Positions 11,726-24,730 of a stretch of 64,000 bases of DNA are shown one piece after another. Both the position numbers and the translations under genes were made by a program. The DNA is from Hyparrhenia diplandra. Taxonomy: Eukaryota; Streptophyta; Magnoliopsida; Poales; Poaceae. A model generated the notes under the pieces. It searched no databases. It was not told the origin of the DNA and was given only the letters and a program-made list of their open reading frames with translations. Positions within the stretch are counted from its first letter, which is position 1. Each line of letters starts with the position of its first letter. The stretch covers positions 558,001 through 622,000 of the forward strand of contig JADLZK010011196.1 in the NCBI GenBank assembly GCA_015847255.1. Direction: 5' to 3'.

Positions 11726-13277
11726 TGTTGGTATTTATTAAGTGCAAAAAGAAAATAAAGGGTTCGCAAGCGCATTACATAAATAAATATACCATTGTAG
11801 CTTTTTAGGGAGTATTCCAGAGTATCGTTATTTATATTTTCCACGGGGAAGCAAGGGTAAAGACTATGATAAATCAAAATCATGTATCTACTAACTTAAT
11901 ATACCAACTAAACTAAAGTGAGGGGGTAAATAATGTATATGATATAAATGATAATTAATAGCATTTAACCAGAGAATATTATAATATAGAGTAGATAACT
12001 AGGTCGAGAGGACAACGGGAGAGATCTAGGTTCTGAATACTTCTCTAGTACTTTGGTTCTATGATAACAATTATTCTAATACACTTTGGAGCAGCGGTAC
12101 GTCCCGATCCTCGAAAAGAGACTGGGAAGGGGTGATCGGGAGAAAGGCCGCCAAAAAGCTCTCTACGAAACACCAACCCGAACGTGGTGGATTACAAAGA
12201 CCCGACAATTTTGTCACCCCCTGGGGCTACCACAACTAACCGTGGGATTGGGCGCAACCTCAGGTAACCTATAGCCTAGACACCACGCCTACACTATAAA
12301 TTACTACTCTAGCTACCTAGCATAACTAGAGCCCTCAATACGAGCGGAGATCCCATGCAATAGTATAATAACTATATCAATAACATGAAAGGCATAAAAG
12401 TACTAGAAAAGATATATCTAATTATGGCATAAAGTCTAATAGAGTTGAAATACAAAGATATACCGTAACGGCTGAAGTACATTGTAGCCGTCTAATCTAA
12501 TCCTCCAGCGCCGTGCCTCCATCCGATGAGATATGATGTATGAGATGATCCGAGATGCGTTCGAGATAGGGGGTCTAGGGGTCTATATATATGGGTCTTC
12601 TTACGTCCCTTCGCCAAAGCAGCGATGCGGTACTAATCCGGTGTTTGATCTTAATCCATCTCGTACTTCTACCGACGCCCTCGGATCAAACCGACGTTAA
12701 ACAACCGGTTTTGATTGCGTCTTAGAGGCGGTGGAGGAAGCTTCCGGAAGCGGGGCCGACGTGGCGGAGGTGGCAGGCCGATCGGCCCCATTATTAGGCC
12801 GATCGGCCCAAGATGGGCCCCACCTGGGCTGAGCTTTTGTGGGTGCGTGCGTGTCGTCGTGCCGTTTCGAATTGTATTTGTTCGCGTCAAACGGAGTCCG
12901 GATGAGGGAGTTATGCTCGTTTTACCGAACCCCGCTCTCGCGACCGATATCTTCGATTCGGACTCCTAATATGGTAAATGATATATCCGTTTCGATCATC
13001 TCGACGAGCTCTTCGCAATGTTGTACTTTGATTCTTCATTTGAAGTACTTCTATGTTGCTCTTTTGTAGGAGTTGGATCGGAGTACGATTGGGACACGTC
13101 TTGGAGTCGTATGTCACTCCAATTCTGCTGTTTTCCTGTTTAGTCCCTGCAAATCATAACTTCACCAAAACTCGTGGAAATATGTTAGTGACACCCTATT
13201 CTAAGTTGGTATTATTATTTATACCCCTTTCTCATGTTTATTTGATTAATAAATTTATACGATAACAGGTGTCAACA
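11726..13277 (-). mobile_element. long terminal repeat, minus orientation, same family as the solo LTR at 33038
   Basis: The 1552-bp sequence begins TGTTGGTATTTATTA and ends GGTGTCAACA on the plus strand. It shares ends and several internal stretches with 33038-34431, such as CTCGGATCAAACCGAC and the GAAGCTTCCGGAA.CGGGGC block. The bases flanking it do not match each other, and the leader remnant abuts its left side, so it is the 5' LTR of a truncated minus-strand element rather than a solo LTR. Confidence 0.65.
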
Positions 13278-13430
13278 ATAAGGCATCGAAAAGCAACTAT
13301 TCACAAATATGGTTTTTGTTCTATCCTAGCTGGATGGATACAGTCTAAGAAAGAAGTCAGTATGGTGAGTTGATACAAAAATATATCGTCCTTATCCAAA
13401 TGATGAATACGTCGAAACCAGCTTCACTTG

Positions 13431-15277
13431 TGTAACACCCCAAATTTTGCTTCTTTTGAAAATAGAATAAAATGATTTATTTATGTATTTTTTTGTGCTC
13501 ATTAAATATAGGTAAATAATATTTTTCATTAAATAAAAATTTAATATAGGGTTTAGAAACATGGTTGTGCATTTCATCTTTGGTGCATTTGGATTTATTT
13601 TGTGATGATTGGTTTTGACTGGAATTTAAAACGATTTCAAATCCCTTGTGAAAATCTATTTGAAAAGAGCTCAAATAAAAAGAAAAGGTGTTTTTCTTTT
13701 CCTCTCTATTTCTTTTTCCAATTCAGCCCAAGTCAGCCCCTGCCGATCTCGCAGATTATCCCAGCCCAAGCCAAAGCATCGTCGTTCATCAATCGAGTTG
13801 CTCGTAACCCGAGGCGGAAGATGACACCGACCCGACCCACGATTACTACGGCGTACCGTGCCTCTCTCCTATATAATCCAAGCTACGGCGCCAACGGCAC
13901 CAAGGCGTCGCCTCGCCTTGCAACGGCAGCCGAAAAACCCTAGCTATGCGCCGCCACCATCTTGACGATCTCGCCGAGTTGTTCCATCTGCTCTCGTTAC
14001 CGGCTAGCACCACCTGCCGCCTCTACAATCGGCCATCGTCTCTCTTGCTGAATTGCCGCCGACGCCGCCGTTCGGCGTTTCATCTTGTGCGTAAGCAAGC
14101 CGTCAAGCTTCGCTCGATCTCATGAGTCGCCGCTCCTTTCCCTTCGTTGTTGTCGTCCGCTTGATCGTACCCTACAGGAAGCCATCATCGTCCCTCCGCG
14201 TTTCATGGCTTCATGCCCCGGTCGTCCGAGCTTGCTTCCGTCGTCAAAAGCGCCCATGATCGGTGAGCTTTATGTTGTTGATCTCGAAGATGACCGTGAT
14301 CTATAAGAAGTTGATGAAGAAGGTGTTTTTGGGAAAGCATTGGACTTGAAGAAAGGATCTCTATTTAAGGCAAGTATAGTTTTGGGATATGCTATCTTTA
14401 AACCATGATCTTATGGCTTGCTTAATGTTTATGCAATGAACGTTAAATATGAATTGTTGATAACATGTTTCATAGGGCTTAAAGAGCTTGTGTTTATTTA
14501 TTTATAATGCTCTTAGCTCTCCATAAGGACTTATCCTTTGGCAAAATCCGGGATATACAGTACAGCTATGGGGGTCGCATGGCTCCGACTTTGGTTGTTC
14601 AAGGGGTCTACCTAACTTTGTTGGTGGTTTGCCAAAATAGCGAGAAACGGGGTGTGAAGCTCTGTTGGCCATTCAATATTTTTAGGAGGGTTTTTGAACG
14701 ACCTTATATGGTCTTCACTTGGTTAGGGAGTCGCGAACCTACTCGGGTGGAAACCATGACCCGTAGTGAAAGTGTACACCTCTCTGCAGAGTTAAAAAAG
14801 CGATATATCGGCCGTGTTCGCGGTTATGAACGGCCTGGAAAACCGAGGGAAGGATTTACTTTCTGTTGATGATGTTGTTTATGATATAATTGTTGCTATA
14901 CATGCTTATTAAAATTGTTCATGATTTATCGCTTCATGCTATTCATTATTTATGTTATAATGATCATGGGTTTTGGGGTAGATATTGCCTAGCTATATTT
15001 GCGGAGTTCGACATGGACTCATTCTTGCTATTCCCCACACCTCGGGAAGAAGTTAGGCTTGTGATCAACGGTCGGTCGTTCCACGTGGAGTCTACACCAG
15101 AAGATCGAGTGTCTTTCCGCTGTCTGCTAGGCCGAGGTTATGTCTTTTATATTATGTTCGTTATATTTTTAAGCATTGTGAATTGACTACCATTCATTTG
15201 TAAAACTATATGTGAGATTTGACTTCCAGGCTCACATATAGCATCATCTGGTTTTGTTCTTAAAACCGGGTGTTACA
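13431..15277 (+). repeat. 5' LTR
   Basis: 1847 bp, beginning TGTAACACC and ending GGTGTTACA. A TATA-like motif, CTATATAATCC, lies at about 13868-13878, so U3 and R are on the plus strand. It differs from the 3' LTR mainly by small indels and substitutions in GC-rich stretches such as 13720-13830. Confidence 0.9.
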
Positions 15278-15280
15278 AAT

Positions 15281-15292
15281 TGGTATCAGCTC
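15281..15292 (+). promoter_or_regulatory. primer-binding site (tRNA-iMet type)
   Basis: TGGTATCAG, three bases after the 5' LTR, matches the first nine positions of the usual initiator-methionine tRNA primer site of plant LTR elements. The following bases match less well. Confidence 0.65.
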
Positions 15293-17574
15293 CGTGTCTT
15301 GTTGTAGGGACGCAAGCCTAGTTAGAATTGGACACATCCTAAGTATAAGAGTCAACTAGAGCTTGGCGTAAATAAGGAACATCATGAGGAAGCTCTTGAG
15401 GAGACTAATGAGTGGAGAAGTCATGCTGGACTACCAAGGATCAACGGAGTAGAGGAGGTGTTCGACCATCCACCCGCAAAAGGTGTACCACGGATGTCAC
15501 TACAATCACACCATGTTTAAGTAGGAATTTATGCCCCTTATGCAACAAAACGTTAGTAGCGAAAGTTGAGTCATTGTTTGATTTGTGCATCTCAATTGCT
15601 TTGTTGAATTGTTATTATGCATATGTTTGTCTTGGATCTTTGTATTGAGTGCAATGATATTGCTGGCTTGTCCACAATTTCCTTTAGTTCATAGGCCTAA
15701 GGTATAAGGATTTAGTGAAATAAATAGTCGGGTTTTGGCTTTCTCCTATTCTCTCTATCTTTGTCTTTTCAGAGTATGACGTCTTCTTTGGTTTATACAT
15801 ATGTTCTTGAGCAATCAAAAATCATGGAATAAATCTGGACAAAAGTAGACTTCCATATCTTTATCTGAGCGCAAGAATCACCTTCATAGCCTGTCTGCGG
15901 GTTTGAGAGTTATGAAAATCACAATGTGATGCAACTGTGCTGTCGGAAATCTGGAACAGATTCTGTTGTGTGTTGTTTTCGACCAACTTAAGTGCTGAAT
16001 CTGGAGAAGAGTTCTATAAGGAAGTTGTAGAGAATTTCATAATCTTTCCAACGGTGTAAAGCACGACCTTATTGGATTAACAGAACTCGAATTATTGATG
16101 TTTTACTGAGCTCTTTGTTATTCTACTCGCAAGGAATTTCAGAATACTTGGTCTTGCCTATACACGTGAGATTTCTTGGATATCATGAGGTCACTAAGAT
16201 GGATTAACTCACATAAAGAGAACATTTATGCTACCCCTTGTTGATCCCCTAGTTAATCCTTTCTTAAGGGGGGTAGCCACATTGAAGAGATTACAAGATG
16301 GAGGTTGCATGCGTTCTAGTTTTTCGCTTGGAAATATTATTGGATCAAAAGTCAACATCAAGTGCTGGCATCGTTCGATCAAGATTCAAGATTGATGATG
16401 GTTGGGTCCTCTTCAATAAGCTTGTATGCTCGTCGCGTTTGGATTTTGGCTCGAGTTATCACATCCCTTTGAGTTCAATCTACAAACTCAAGACAATTGA
16501 GCAGTTGGTACATAGGAACGTGATGTTGGACTTCTCTACACTTAGTTCTATGATAAATTAGGAGGACCCCGATACCTATAAAAACCTGGTGAGTGAGTTT
16601 TCATAAAGTTCTCTTTTGGTTATGATGTCTCCGATGAATCTTAAGGATGTCTTCGTGAGCTTTTGAGTTTGAGATATCAATGTTGGATGGAATTAACTTT
16701 GGTGTATGACTTAGAAGTGTGCTATCCTCTATGTGAGGGAATTTCTCTAATTTGGATAACTTATCTCTAGGGGTTTAAAAGAGGTCAAAAAAAAAAAAAT
16801 TGGTAATATAGGACTCAACTAAAGATGTAGGATTGACTCAGAGAGCCTTTTGGATGTCGAAGTTAATTGAAGGTTGAAAGAAGGTTTGTCCAAGTCTCTC
16901 AAGATGCCACTCGAGAGGAGATATTAAGTGATGGTTGGATGTTAAGTCGACTGTATGGCATATGGATTTGGAGGTACTATCCTATTGATGAACGGTGGCA
17001 ATTGTATGGCTTAAAAAGAGTGATGTCTAAGTTGGTCCTGAATTTGAAATGTTCTACTTGGATTGGGCTAATCAAGTGTTATGACTTGGAAAAGGTGATG
17101 CTAGCTTAGCTATAGATGCATAAGACATTGTCGATGTCCTTAGAAAAGAAGAGTTATCTTTGAGAAGCATTCGAACGACACCACAGGTCAAAAATTTAGA
17201 TTCAAGGATTGAGTAACCAATCTTTTGAAGTTGGATGAATAGTCAACTTTGGGATAAAAATTTGTCTTCCCAATCTTCGGTGCTCTCTATGAGAAGCATA
17301 AACGAGTGGATGAGGGGAGTATGTTACCTCTAGAGAAGTGGCCTAATAGTTGAAGACTATTTGGGAATTGGTTTGGAGTACCCATTTGGAAATAGTTCAG
17401 CAAGTCGGTTGGAATAACATTATGAGGATAAGAAGACTATGGCGAAGTCATTACCGAGAGACAAATGTAACTATTAGGGGAAGTTTAATGAAGGGTCGAA
17501 GACGGAGTATCTCAATCTTATCGATCTCTATCTTCCGAATCTCGGGGACGAGATTCATCTTAAGGGGGTAGATT

Positions 17575-19415
17575 TGTAACACCCCAAATTTTGCTTCTTT
17601 TGAAAATAGAATAAAATGATTTATTTATGTATTTTTTGTGCTCATTAAATATAGGTAAATAATATTTTTCATTAAATAAAAATTTAATATAGGGTTTAGA
17701 AACATGGTTGTGCATTTCATCTTTGGTGCATTTGGATTTATTTTTGTGATGATTGGTTTTGATCGAATTTAAAACGATTTCAAATCCCTTGTGAAAATCT
17801 ATTTGAAAAGAGCTCAAATAAAAGAAAAGGTGTTTTTCTTTTCCTCTCTATTTCTTTTTTCCAATTCAGCCCAAGTCGCCCCTGGCGATCTCGCGATTAT
17901 CGGCCCAAGCCGGCATCGTCGTTCATCAATCGAGTTGCTCGTAACCGAGGCGGAAGATGACACCGACCGGCCCACGATTACTACGCGTCACCGTGCCTCT
18001 CTCCTATATAATCCAAGCTCTGGCGCTAACGGCACCAAGGCGTCGCCCGCCTTTGCAAGCGGCGACCGCAAAACCCTAGCTATGCGCCGCCACCATCTTG
18101 ACGATCTCGCCGAAGTTGTTCCATGCGCTCGTTACCGGCTAGCACCACTGCTTTGCCTCTACAATCGCCATCGTCTCTCTTTTTGAATTGCCGCCCGACG
18201 CCGCCGTTCGGCGTTTCATCTTGTACGTAAGCAAGCCGTCAAGCTTCGCTCGATCTCGCGGAGTCGCCGCTCCTTTCCCTTCGTTGTTGTCGCCCGCTTG
18301 ATCGTACCCTCTAGGGAAGCCATCATCGCCCCTCCGCGTTTCATGGCTTCATGCCCGGTCGTCTCGAGCTTGCTTCCCGTCGTCAAAACCGCCCATGATC
18401 GGTGAGCTTTATGTTGTTGATCTCGAAGATGACCGTGATCTATAAGAAGTTGATGAAGAAGGTGTTTTTGGGAAAGCATTGGACTTGAAGAAAGGATCTC
18501 TATTTAAGGCAAGTATAGTTTTGGGATATGCTATCTTTAAACCATGATCTTATGGCTTGCTTAATGTTTATGCACTGAACGTTAAATATGAATTGTTGAT
18601 AACATGTTTCATAGGGCGAAAGAGCTTGTGTTTATTTATTTATAATGCTCTTAGCTCTCCATAAGGACTTATCCTTTGGCAAAATCCGGGATATACAAAG
18701 ATGCTGACTATGGGGGTCGCATGGCTCCGACTTTGGTTGTTCAAGGGGTCTACCTAACTTTGTTGGTGGTTTGCCAAAATAGCGAGAAACGGGGTGTGAA
18801 GCTCTGTTGGCCATTCAATATTTTTAGGAGGGTTTTTGAACGACCTTATATGGTCTTCACTTGGTTGGGGAGTCGCGAACCTACTCGGTGGAAACCATGA
18901 CCCGTAGTGAAAGTGTACACCCTGCCAGAGTTAAAAACCGATATATCACCGTGTTCGCGGTTATGAACGGCCCGGAAAACCGAGGGAAGGATTTACTTTT
19001 GTTGATGATGTTGTTTATGATATAATTGTTGCTATACATGCTTATTAAATTGTTCATGATTTATCGCTTCATGCTATTCATTATTTATGTTATAATGATC
19101 ATGGGTTTTGGGGGTAGATATTGCCTAGCTATATTTTGCGGAGTTCGACATGGACTCATTCTTGCTATTCCCCACACCTCGGGAAGAAGTTAGGCTTGTG
19201 ATCAACCGGTCGGTCGTTTCCTCGTGGAGTCTACACCGTAAGATCGAGTGTCTTTCCGCTGTCTGCTAGCTGAGGTTATGTCTTTTATATTATGTTCGTT
19301 ATATTTTTAAGCATTGTGAATTGACTACCATTCATTTGTAAAACTATATGTGAGATTTGACTTCCGGGGCTCACATATAGCATCATCCGGTTTTGTTCTT
19401 AAAACCGGTGTTACA
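17575..19415 (+). repeat. 3' LTR
   Basis: 1841 bp, homologous to 13431-15277 along its whole length and preceded by the purine tract TTAAGGGGGTAGATT. The TATA-like motif is conserved near 18004. Confidence 0.9.
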
Positions 19416-20018
19416 ACTTGTCATCCTAACTGAATGGATATAATGCACATGTGATGGCCTTTTTTTTAAGATAATGGATATTCCATACCCGGCTTCATCT
19501 ACTAGAAGTAGAGTGAGGCCAATAGTCACAGAGTCCGTAGTTGACAAGTGTCAATGGGTTAAACACGACAAAATAAAAAGTTTTGACTAAACCAAACCAA
19601 TACATTCGACGTAAAGAACTCCATGGTGGAACTTTCGAGGCGCCGACTAGCTTGAACCAAAGTGTCTCGCTGGTCGTCCAATCGCCTGTAAACCTAGCCC
19701 ATTGGCGGGGCCAATGTGTTCCCCCGAATAAAACCTTTAAGAAAGATTTTGGACTACATTTGTCGAAAATCATTTTGTTTCTAGCTAGCCAAAATTACCT
19801 GGCAAAGAGCCGCTGCTACAGTTTGAAGCAACAAGTTGTGCTTGGAACCACCCAATTTTGACCAATGGTTGAACATATCATCCAGAATGGACGTACAAAA
19901 AAAAAAAAAATTGAGATGACTTATAATTTGTAACGCAGGAGTAGCTGTTTGTGATTTGGAAAAGTTCTACTGGCCGGCCTACTAGGTAGGCACACACAGC
20001 CAGCGTCTGAGCGGCATA

Positions 20019-20281
20019 CTCCCTCGGGATGGTATTAGAGGTCGTTTTTGGATAAAGTTTGAGTTAAACTTCGGGAATATAAATCATCAATAACTTTTAA
20101 GTTGTTAAGTTTGTAAATGTAAAAATTATATGAGTATATTTGTCTTAAAAAGTACTTTGATAAAAATATACATACATGACATCTCCATAAATATTTGTAT
20201 AATAATAAGAGGTTAAAGTTGTGTTTTGGAGACCGTGTCATTTTTGTCTTTAAACGACTTCTAATACCATCGCGGAGGGAG
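20019..20281. mobile_element. Stowaway-type MITE
   Basis: 263 bp, starting CTCCCTCGG and ending CGGAGGGAG, with TA at 20017-20018 and 20282-20283. Long inner inverted repeats pair GGTATTAGAGGTCGTTT with AAACGACTTCTAATACC. Related sequence without clear ends lies at 43499-43714. Confidence 0.75.
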
Positions 20282-20551
20282 TACGTATCACCGTATGTAC
20301 CAACTCCCTGGGTCGCTCTGAATGGATCGTGCCACCGTGGCATCAGCACTGTTTATGCTTCATGCGCACGCCGCCTCCCCGGCCCAGCCCGGTTCTCGCC
20401 CACGTCCGAGCACATGCACATCTCTTTCCCCGCCGCCGCCCCGCTGTCTTCGTGCGTCTCTCCGCACCACGTGAGGTTAGGCCAGACCGGCCGGGGATGG
20501 GCAAGGCGACCGACCAAGAGCGACACGTCTGCCGCGCCCCAAAGAATTAAT

Positions 20552-20839
20552 GGGTGTGTTTAGAAGCCCAAATTTCCTCCAAAATTTTCTACATTCCCAT
20601 CACATCCTATCACATCGAAACATTTAATGCACCCAAAAATACTTGCGGCCACTATAAAATTTAGGTAAATAAAAACTAATTGCACAGTTTAGATGTACAT
20701 TACGAGACGATTCTTTTGAGCCTAATTACGCCATGATAGGATAATATTTACCACTAACAAACGAAACGTCTTCTACGATTATGCGATGTGACCCGCTATG
20801 AGGAATTTCAGCCCAAAATTCGGTCTTCTAAACACACCC
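20552..20839. mobile_element. Tourist-like MITE, copy 1
   Basis: 288 bp with perfect 15-base terminal inverted repeats GGGTGTGTTTAGAAG and CTTCTAAACACACCC, flanked by AAT on both sides. It is about 90% like the copy at 22834-23123. The three-base target duplication suggests the PIF/Harbinger group, although the usual TAA/TTA target is not used. Confidence 0.8.
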
Positions 20840-20965
20840 AATGCTGGTAAGCGTGCGGAGCTCTCGCCGGCTGGGGCTGGCCGCGCAGCGCATGTCTTTC
20901 CTGTCAGTCCGGACAACACTTCACAAGCAGAATGTGCATGGTGTCGACAAGGATAATAAATGCTA

Positions 20966-21210
20966 CTCCATCCGCTCTACAAGTGCTTTGCAATTTTTTA
21001 ACCGATGTGAATGTGTTTGGCCAATCGCCGCCTTATTTAAATTTTTTACGCACATTATAAAACAAACAAAACGTCATTCAATATCTTTTGTGGCGTAATA
21101 AGTCATAACAAAAAGTGGTAATATTTATTAAAAAAATTGAATAAGACGAGAGGCCAAAACACGGTTTATATGAAGTTAAAGAATTGTAAGTATTATAGAA
21201 CGGGAGTGAG
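20966..21210. mobile_element. Stowaway-like MITE
   Basis: About 245 bp running from CTCCATCCGCTC to ATAGAACGGGAGTGAG, flanked by TA at 20964-20965 and 21211-21212. Termini are imperfect but of the Stowaway kind; there is no coding capacity. Confidence 0.6.
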
Positions 21211-21214
21211 TACC

Positions 21215-22830
21215 AGTACTGTTCCTACTCCGACTACGCCGCCGCCGGACGCCGGAGTCGTGCGATGCGAGCGAGGCACCTATCTGCTGCTATCTCTTCC
21301 GTTTCCCAGCCTTGTTTGGCATGCGGCGGTGCACGGAGAAGACGACGTCGCGTATGCCACCAACCTACGTACGTACGCTCTGGAGTCTGGTTTCGCCATG
21401 CTCTGCTGGTCTGGACTCTGGCTTGCTCCTGGCCTACCGCTCGCTGCAGCCTGCCTGTAGCAGGCTGGCCTGGTCCTCATAGTCCCTGCACTTCATGCAC
21501 AGTAGGAGTACGTGAGGTGTTTGTGGAGACCAGCAAGCACCAGCCTTTTTCCTTCAACATGAATGATGGCTTGCGCTTTCGTGGCCTTTGCAGGCGAAAT
21601 AGATTGCAGGAGAAAAAGGGAGAGGCGTTTGTTTGTCACGGCTAGGTGACGAGCATATTCCTGCTGCCCCTCTCTGCATGCATGTACTCCGACTCCGTCC
21701 GTCCCTCCACTGCTGAATCAATTCACCGATGAACAGCTAGAACAGAGAGAAAACGCTTTTTCTCTTAAAAAAATAAACAGAGAGAAAATTAACTCAAGCT
21801 GTTCAATTTCATTCAAACACACACAAAATGACAACCTCCTGCTGGTAGGTACTGTGCCCTTTAACATGCCACCACTCTGTGTCGCTCTAGTACAAATGGG
21901 TTAGAATCAAACGGACCTGTGGACTAGCCGCCTGCTCCGTATGTTTAGATGAACACCATCACTTTTCAAAAAAAGATGAACAGCATCATGAGAGAAGCAA
22001 TTGGAAGCGTGGCAAGATCACCACATGACATTTATCCACAAGTGGGCCGGATCAGGCAGGCACCCGTCCGTCGATGACCACTGCTGCAGTGCACTGCTAC
22101 TCATCGTCCGTCCTCCTTTAACCATTGTTTTACCTTCTCAAAGAGCATCCAAAAAGGCCCAGGAAGAAACAAACTCCCCCTCCCGGCCTAGCTAGAAAGG
22201 GTCTCGGATGCCCATACTCCTGTCCTTCTTTTAAGCCATTCATGCATATCAGGCTGTCAGAGTTGCCTCCTCTAGCTTTCTGCTAAACACTTTGTTACAG
22301 TCACGGGTAGTACATTACATGCATCTATCGCCATGGGTTGGTTAATTTACAGTTTACTACAAGTCAACTGTCCCCTCATACTCCTTTTTATCATGCCGTT
22401 TACCCTGCATCTATCTGCACGTATGTTTAGCGGTGGCTTAAGCCCTGCATGGCTTCTAATCTTCCTGGACCGTGCGGGGCGGCCCACGAGGACCTCTGCG
22501 CTCCAAGACAAGCCCACGAATCTGCTGGTCGCTGCATGCACGGCCCGCGCTGGCTGCTGCATCAGTTGCCGGCCGCCCCGCCTGCCTTTATCCGCTTGTG
22601 TGGACAAACAGTGCAGTGCAGTGTCTCGTGCTTGTACGTGGCTCCTGACCAAATCAAATCTTCCCTACCCACGCCATGGGCGGCCAACCGAATCGAATCC
22701 ATATGCATAGGACGACCAAATGTTCCGTGGACCGTTCTGTCCCCGGGGGTCGGTAACGAGGACCATAGCGAGTGAGCAGTGGATCTACAGCCGTCAATCA
22801 TCAGGGCCGAAATCGGCATTTACTTTCACC
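21215..22830. other. intergenic DNA between MITEs
   Basis: Moderately GC-rich sequence with many short overlapping frames and no recognisable protein. Nothing supports a gene. Confidence 0.45.
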
Positions 22831-22833
22831 ATC

Positions 22834-23123
22834 GGGTGTGTTTAGAAGCCCAAATTTCCTCCAAAATTTTCTACATTCCCATCACATCCTATCACATCGA
22901 AACATTTAACGCACCCAAATACGACTGCAACTTATATAAAATTTAGGTAAATAAAAAAAACTAATTGCGCGGTTTAGGGATGCATTCTGAGGCGATTCTT
23001 TTGGGCCCATTCGCCCTTGATAGGATAATATTTACCATTAACAAGCGAAGCGTCTTTACGATTAATGCGATGTGGCCGCTACACAGGAATTTCAGCCCAA
23101 AATTCGGTCTTCTAAACACACCC
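22834..23123. mobile_element. Tourist-like MITE, copy 2
   Basis: 290 bp with the same perfect 15-base terminal inverted repeats as 20552-20839, flanked by ATC at 22831-22833 and 23124-23126. Two near-identical copies 2 kb apart at unrelated targets indicate fairly recent activity. Confidence 0.8.
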
Positions 23124-23129
23124 ATCCTT

Positions 23130-24730
23130 GTAGTAACTGTAACACAGGACAGCGTCATGATGAATCGATGCGTTACATGAGACAATTGTCCGGCAGTCCG
23201 ATTCTCTCAAGACACATCTATCAGAACAGCAACAATATAACTATGGGCTCCTGCGCTGCGAACGACCTCTGCCTGATGAGTCCATTCCATTCGATCGGCG
23301 CATGTTCGGATGCCTCAAATTTCCGTAGCCATCCCTGTCTGATCTGCTGTCTCTCCATCGATCGATCGCCCAATCAAAGCGATGCCCTGCAAGTATATAT
23401 AAGGGCAGTTAAATGACCCTTTTCCAGCTTTTATATCAAACAAAGATACAGTACTAGAGTTTACCGTCACATGTCGAGTGTTGTCAACACATTATTCAGA
23501 TATGTATATACTTTGGCCCACTTTGCATGTGGATGTGCCGTTGCAACCTATTCATCCTAAGCTGATGTGGAGAAAGTAGCTCTGAAAAATCGTGTGGCTA
23601 GTATCCTTCTAATGAAGTTTAGACGGATAATGATGCTACACGACTCTATATATTTTGTGTAATCTGACGTCGACAGAATTATTGCCATGTCTCTGCGACT
23701 TAGATTAAAATACACGCCTTCGGTCAACATACATTACGAAACATGCCACCAAGAATGGTTACTCGAGCTTTGAACTAGTTTATCTTTCCTATCTGTATTA
23801 AACTTTTTTTTTCCTAGTTTACATTAGTACATGATGTGTTTGCTGCATTTTGATAAAAGAAAAATAAAAGTGGCAGGGGCAATTGCCATGAACCATGGCA
23901 GATAATCTTTTGTTCTCGTTTAGAAGAAAGATAATGTTGTTGTTTGGTTGTAACCAAGTCAAATAACCTGTTACGTAGGCTGAAGGAGGAGGGTTTGTCT
24001 TTATATACCTATATACTGATTTTAAAAAGCCTTTCCCTCTGAACCAATAGGATCACCCACCATTCAACAGAACATTTGTTCCTTAAGGAAACCTAAGGGA
24101 AACTAATAATAGTAGAAAAGGTTAATAATCTCACATAGGAGAATCAGTCAATCTCGATGTCACGTGGAAATGACCAACTCAGATGCTCTTTGCTTGCAAT
24201 CTCAGTCGACGCATAAACAATGCGTTTCAGTCTCTACCTGTCTACTCCTACTATCTCTCTCCAACACTCTGGTCTTCTTCACCAACAGGCAACCCACTCG
24301 GTATTCCTGTAGAAATCCAAACCCACCTTCCGTCCTCTCTCTCCCACGATCTTTTTGTTGCCCATATCTTTGCTGCAAGAAAAGGACTCTCGCAGTGGCA
24401 GCAGCATACCCGAGTGGCAAAGGAGAAAAATCAGGAACCAGCCTTACATATTCCCCAAAGCTCCCCGTCCCCCCTGCAAAGGGCGCGAGCAGGAGCAGCT
24501 GAGGGATCCACCAACTCTCCTTCGTCTGAGCCATTGACTGCTCAGAGCATCAGGTGCGCTTGGACGTCTAGCCATTTGGCTTTCTGCGTGGGTGCCGCAT
24601 CCCACCCTGCTTCCATCCCCATCATCGCAGCCTTTTGCCTCGCTTCATCGCCATGTTGATTTAAAGTTCAAAGCTTGTGGGATTTGGGAGCAAGGAAAAC
24701 GAGTCACTCTATCTTTCGCCGCCGGGAAAG
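23130..24730 (+). promoter_or_regulatory. upstream region of the NPH3-family gene
   Basis: This stretch has no supported gene and precedes the ATG at 24731. A TATA-like CTTTATATACC lies near 24000, followed by pyrimidine-rich sequence that could be a long 5' leader. A 158-codon frame at 24183-24659 lies within that leader; it has no recognisable domain and I treat it as chance. Transcription start and elements are guesses. Confidence 0.3.

Larger units (their letters stand above)
13431..19415 (+). mobile_element. complete non-autonomous LTR retrotransposon (LARD-like)
   Basis: The 5985-bp element has two long LTRs, a primer site after the first and a purine tract before the second, and is flanked by ACTTG at 13426-13430 and 19416-19420. 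The internal region (15278-17574, 2297 bp) has only short scattered frames and no gag, protease, reverse transcriptase or integrase motif. It should therefore depend on a partner element for proteins. The LTR ends (TGTAACACC..GGTGTTACA) and the CGGGGACGAGATT..TTAAGGGGG stretch before the 3' LTR resemble chromovirus-type Gypsy elements, so that group is the likely helper; this is inference. Confidence 0.85.

Noticed and set aside
24183..24659. 158-codon frame upstream of the NPH3 gene
   Set aside because: It lies in the probable leader, has no domain and overlaps other frames; no sign of a gene of its own.
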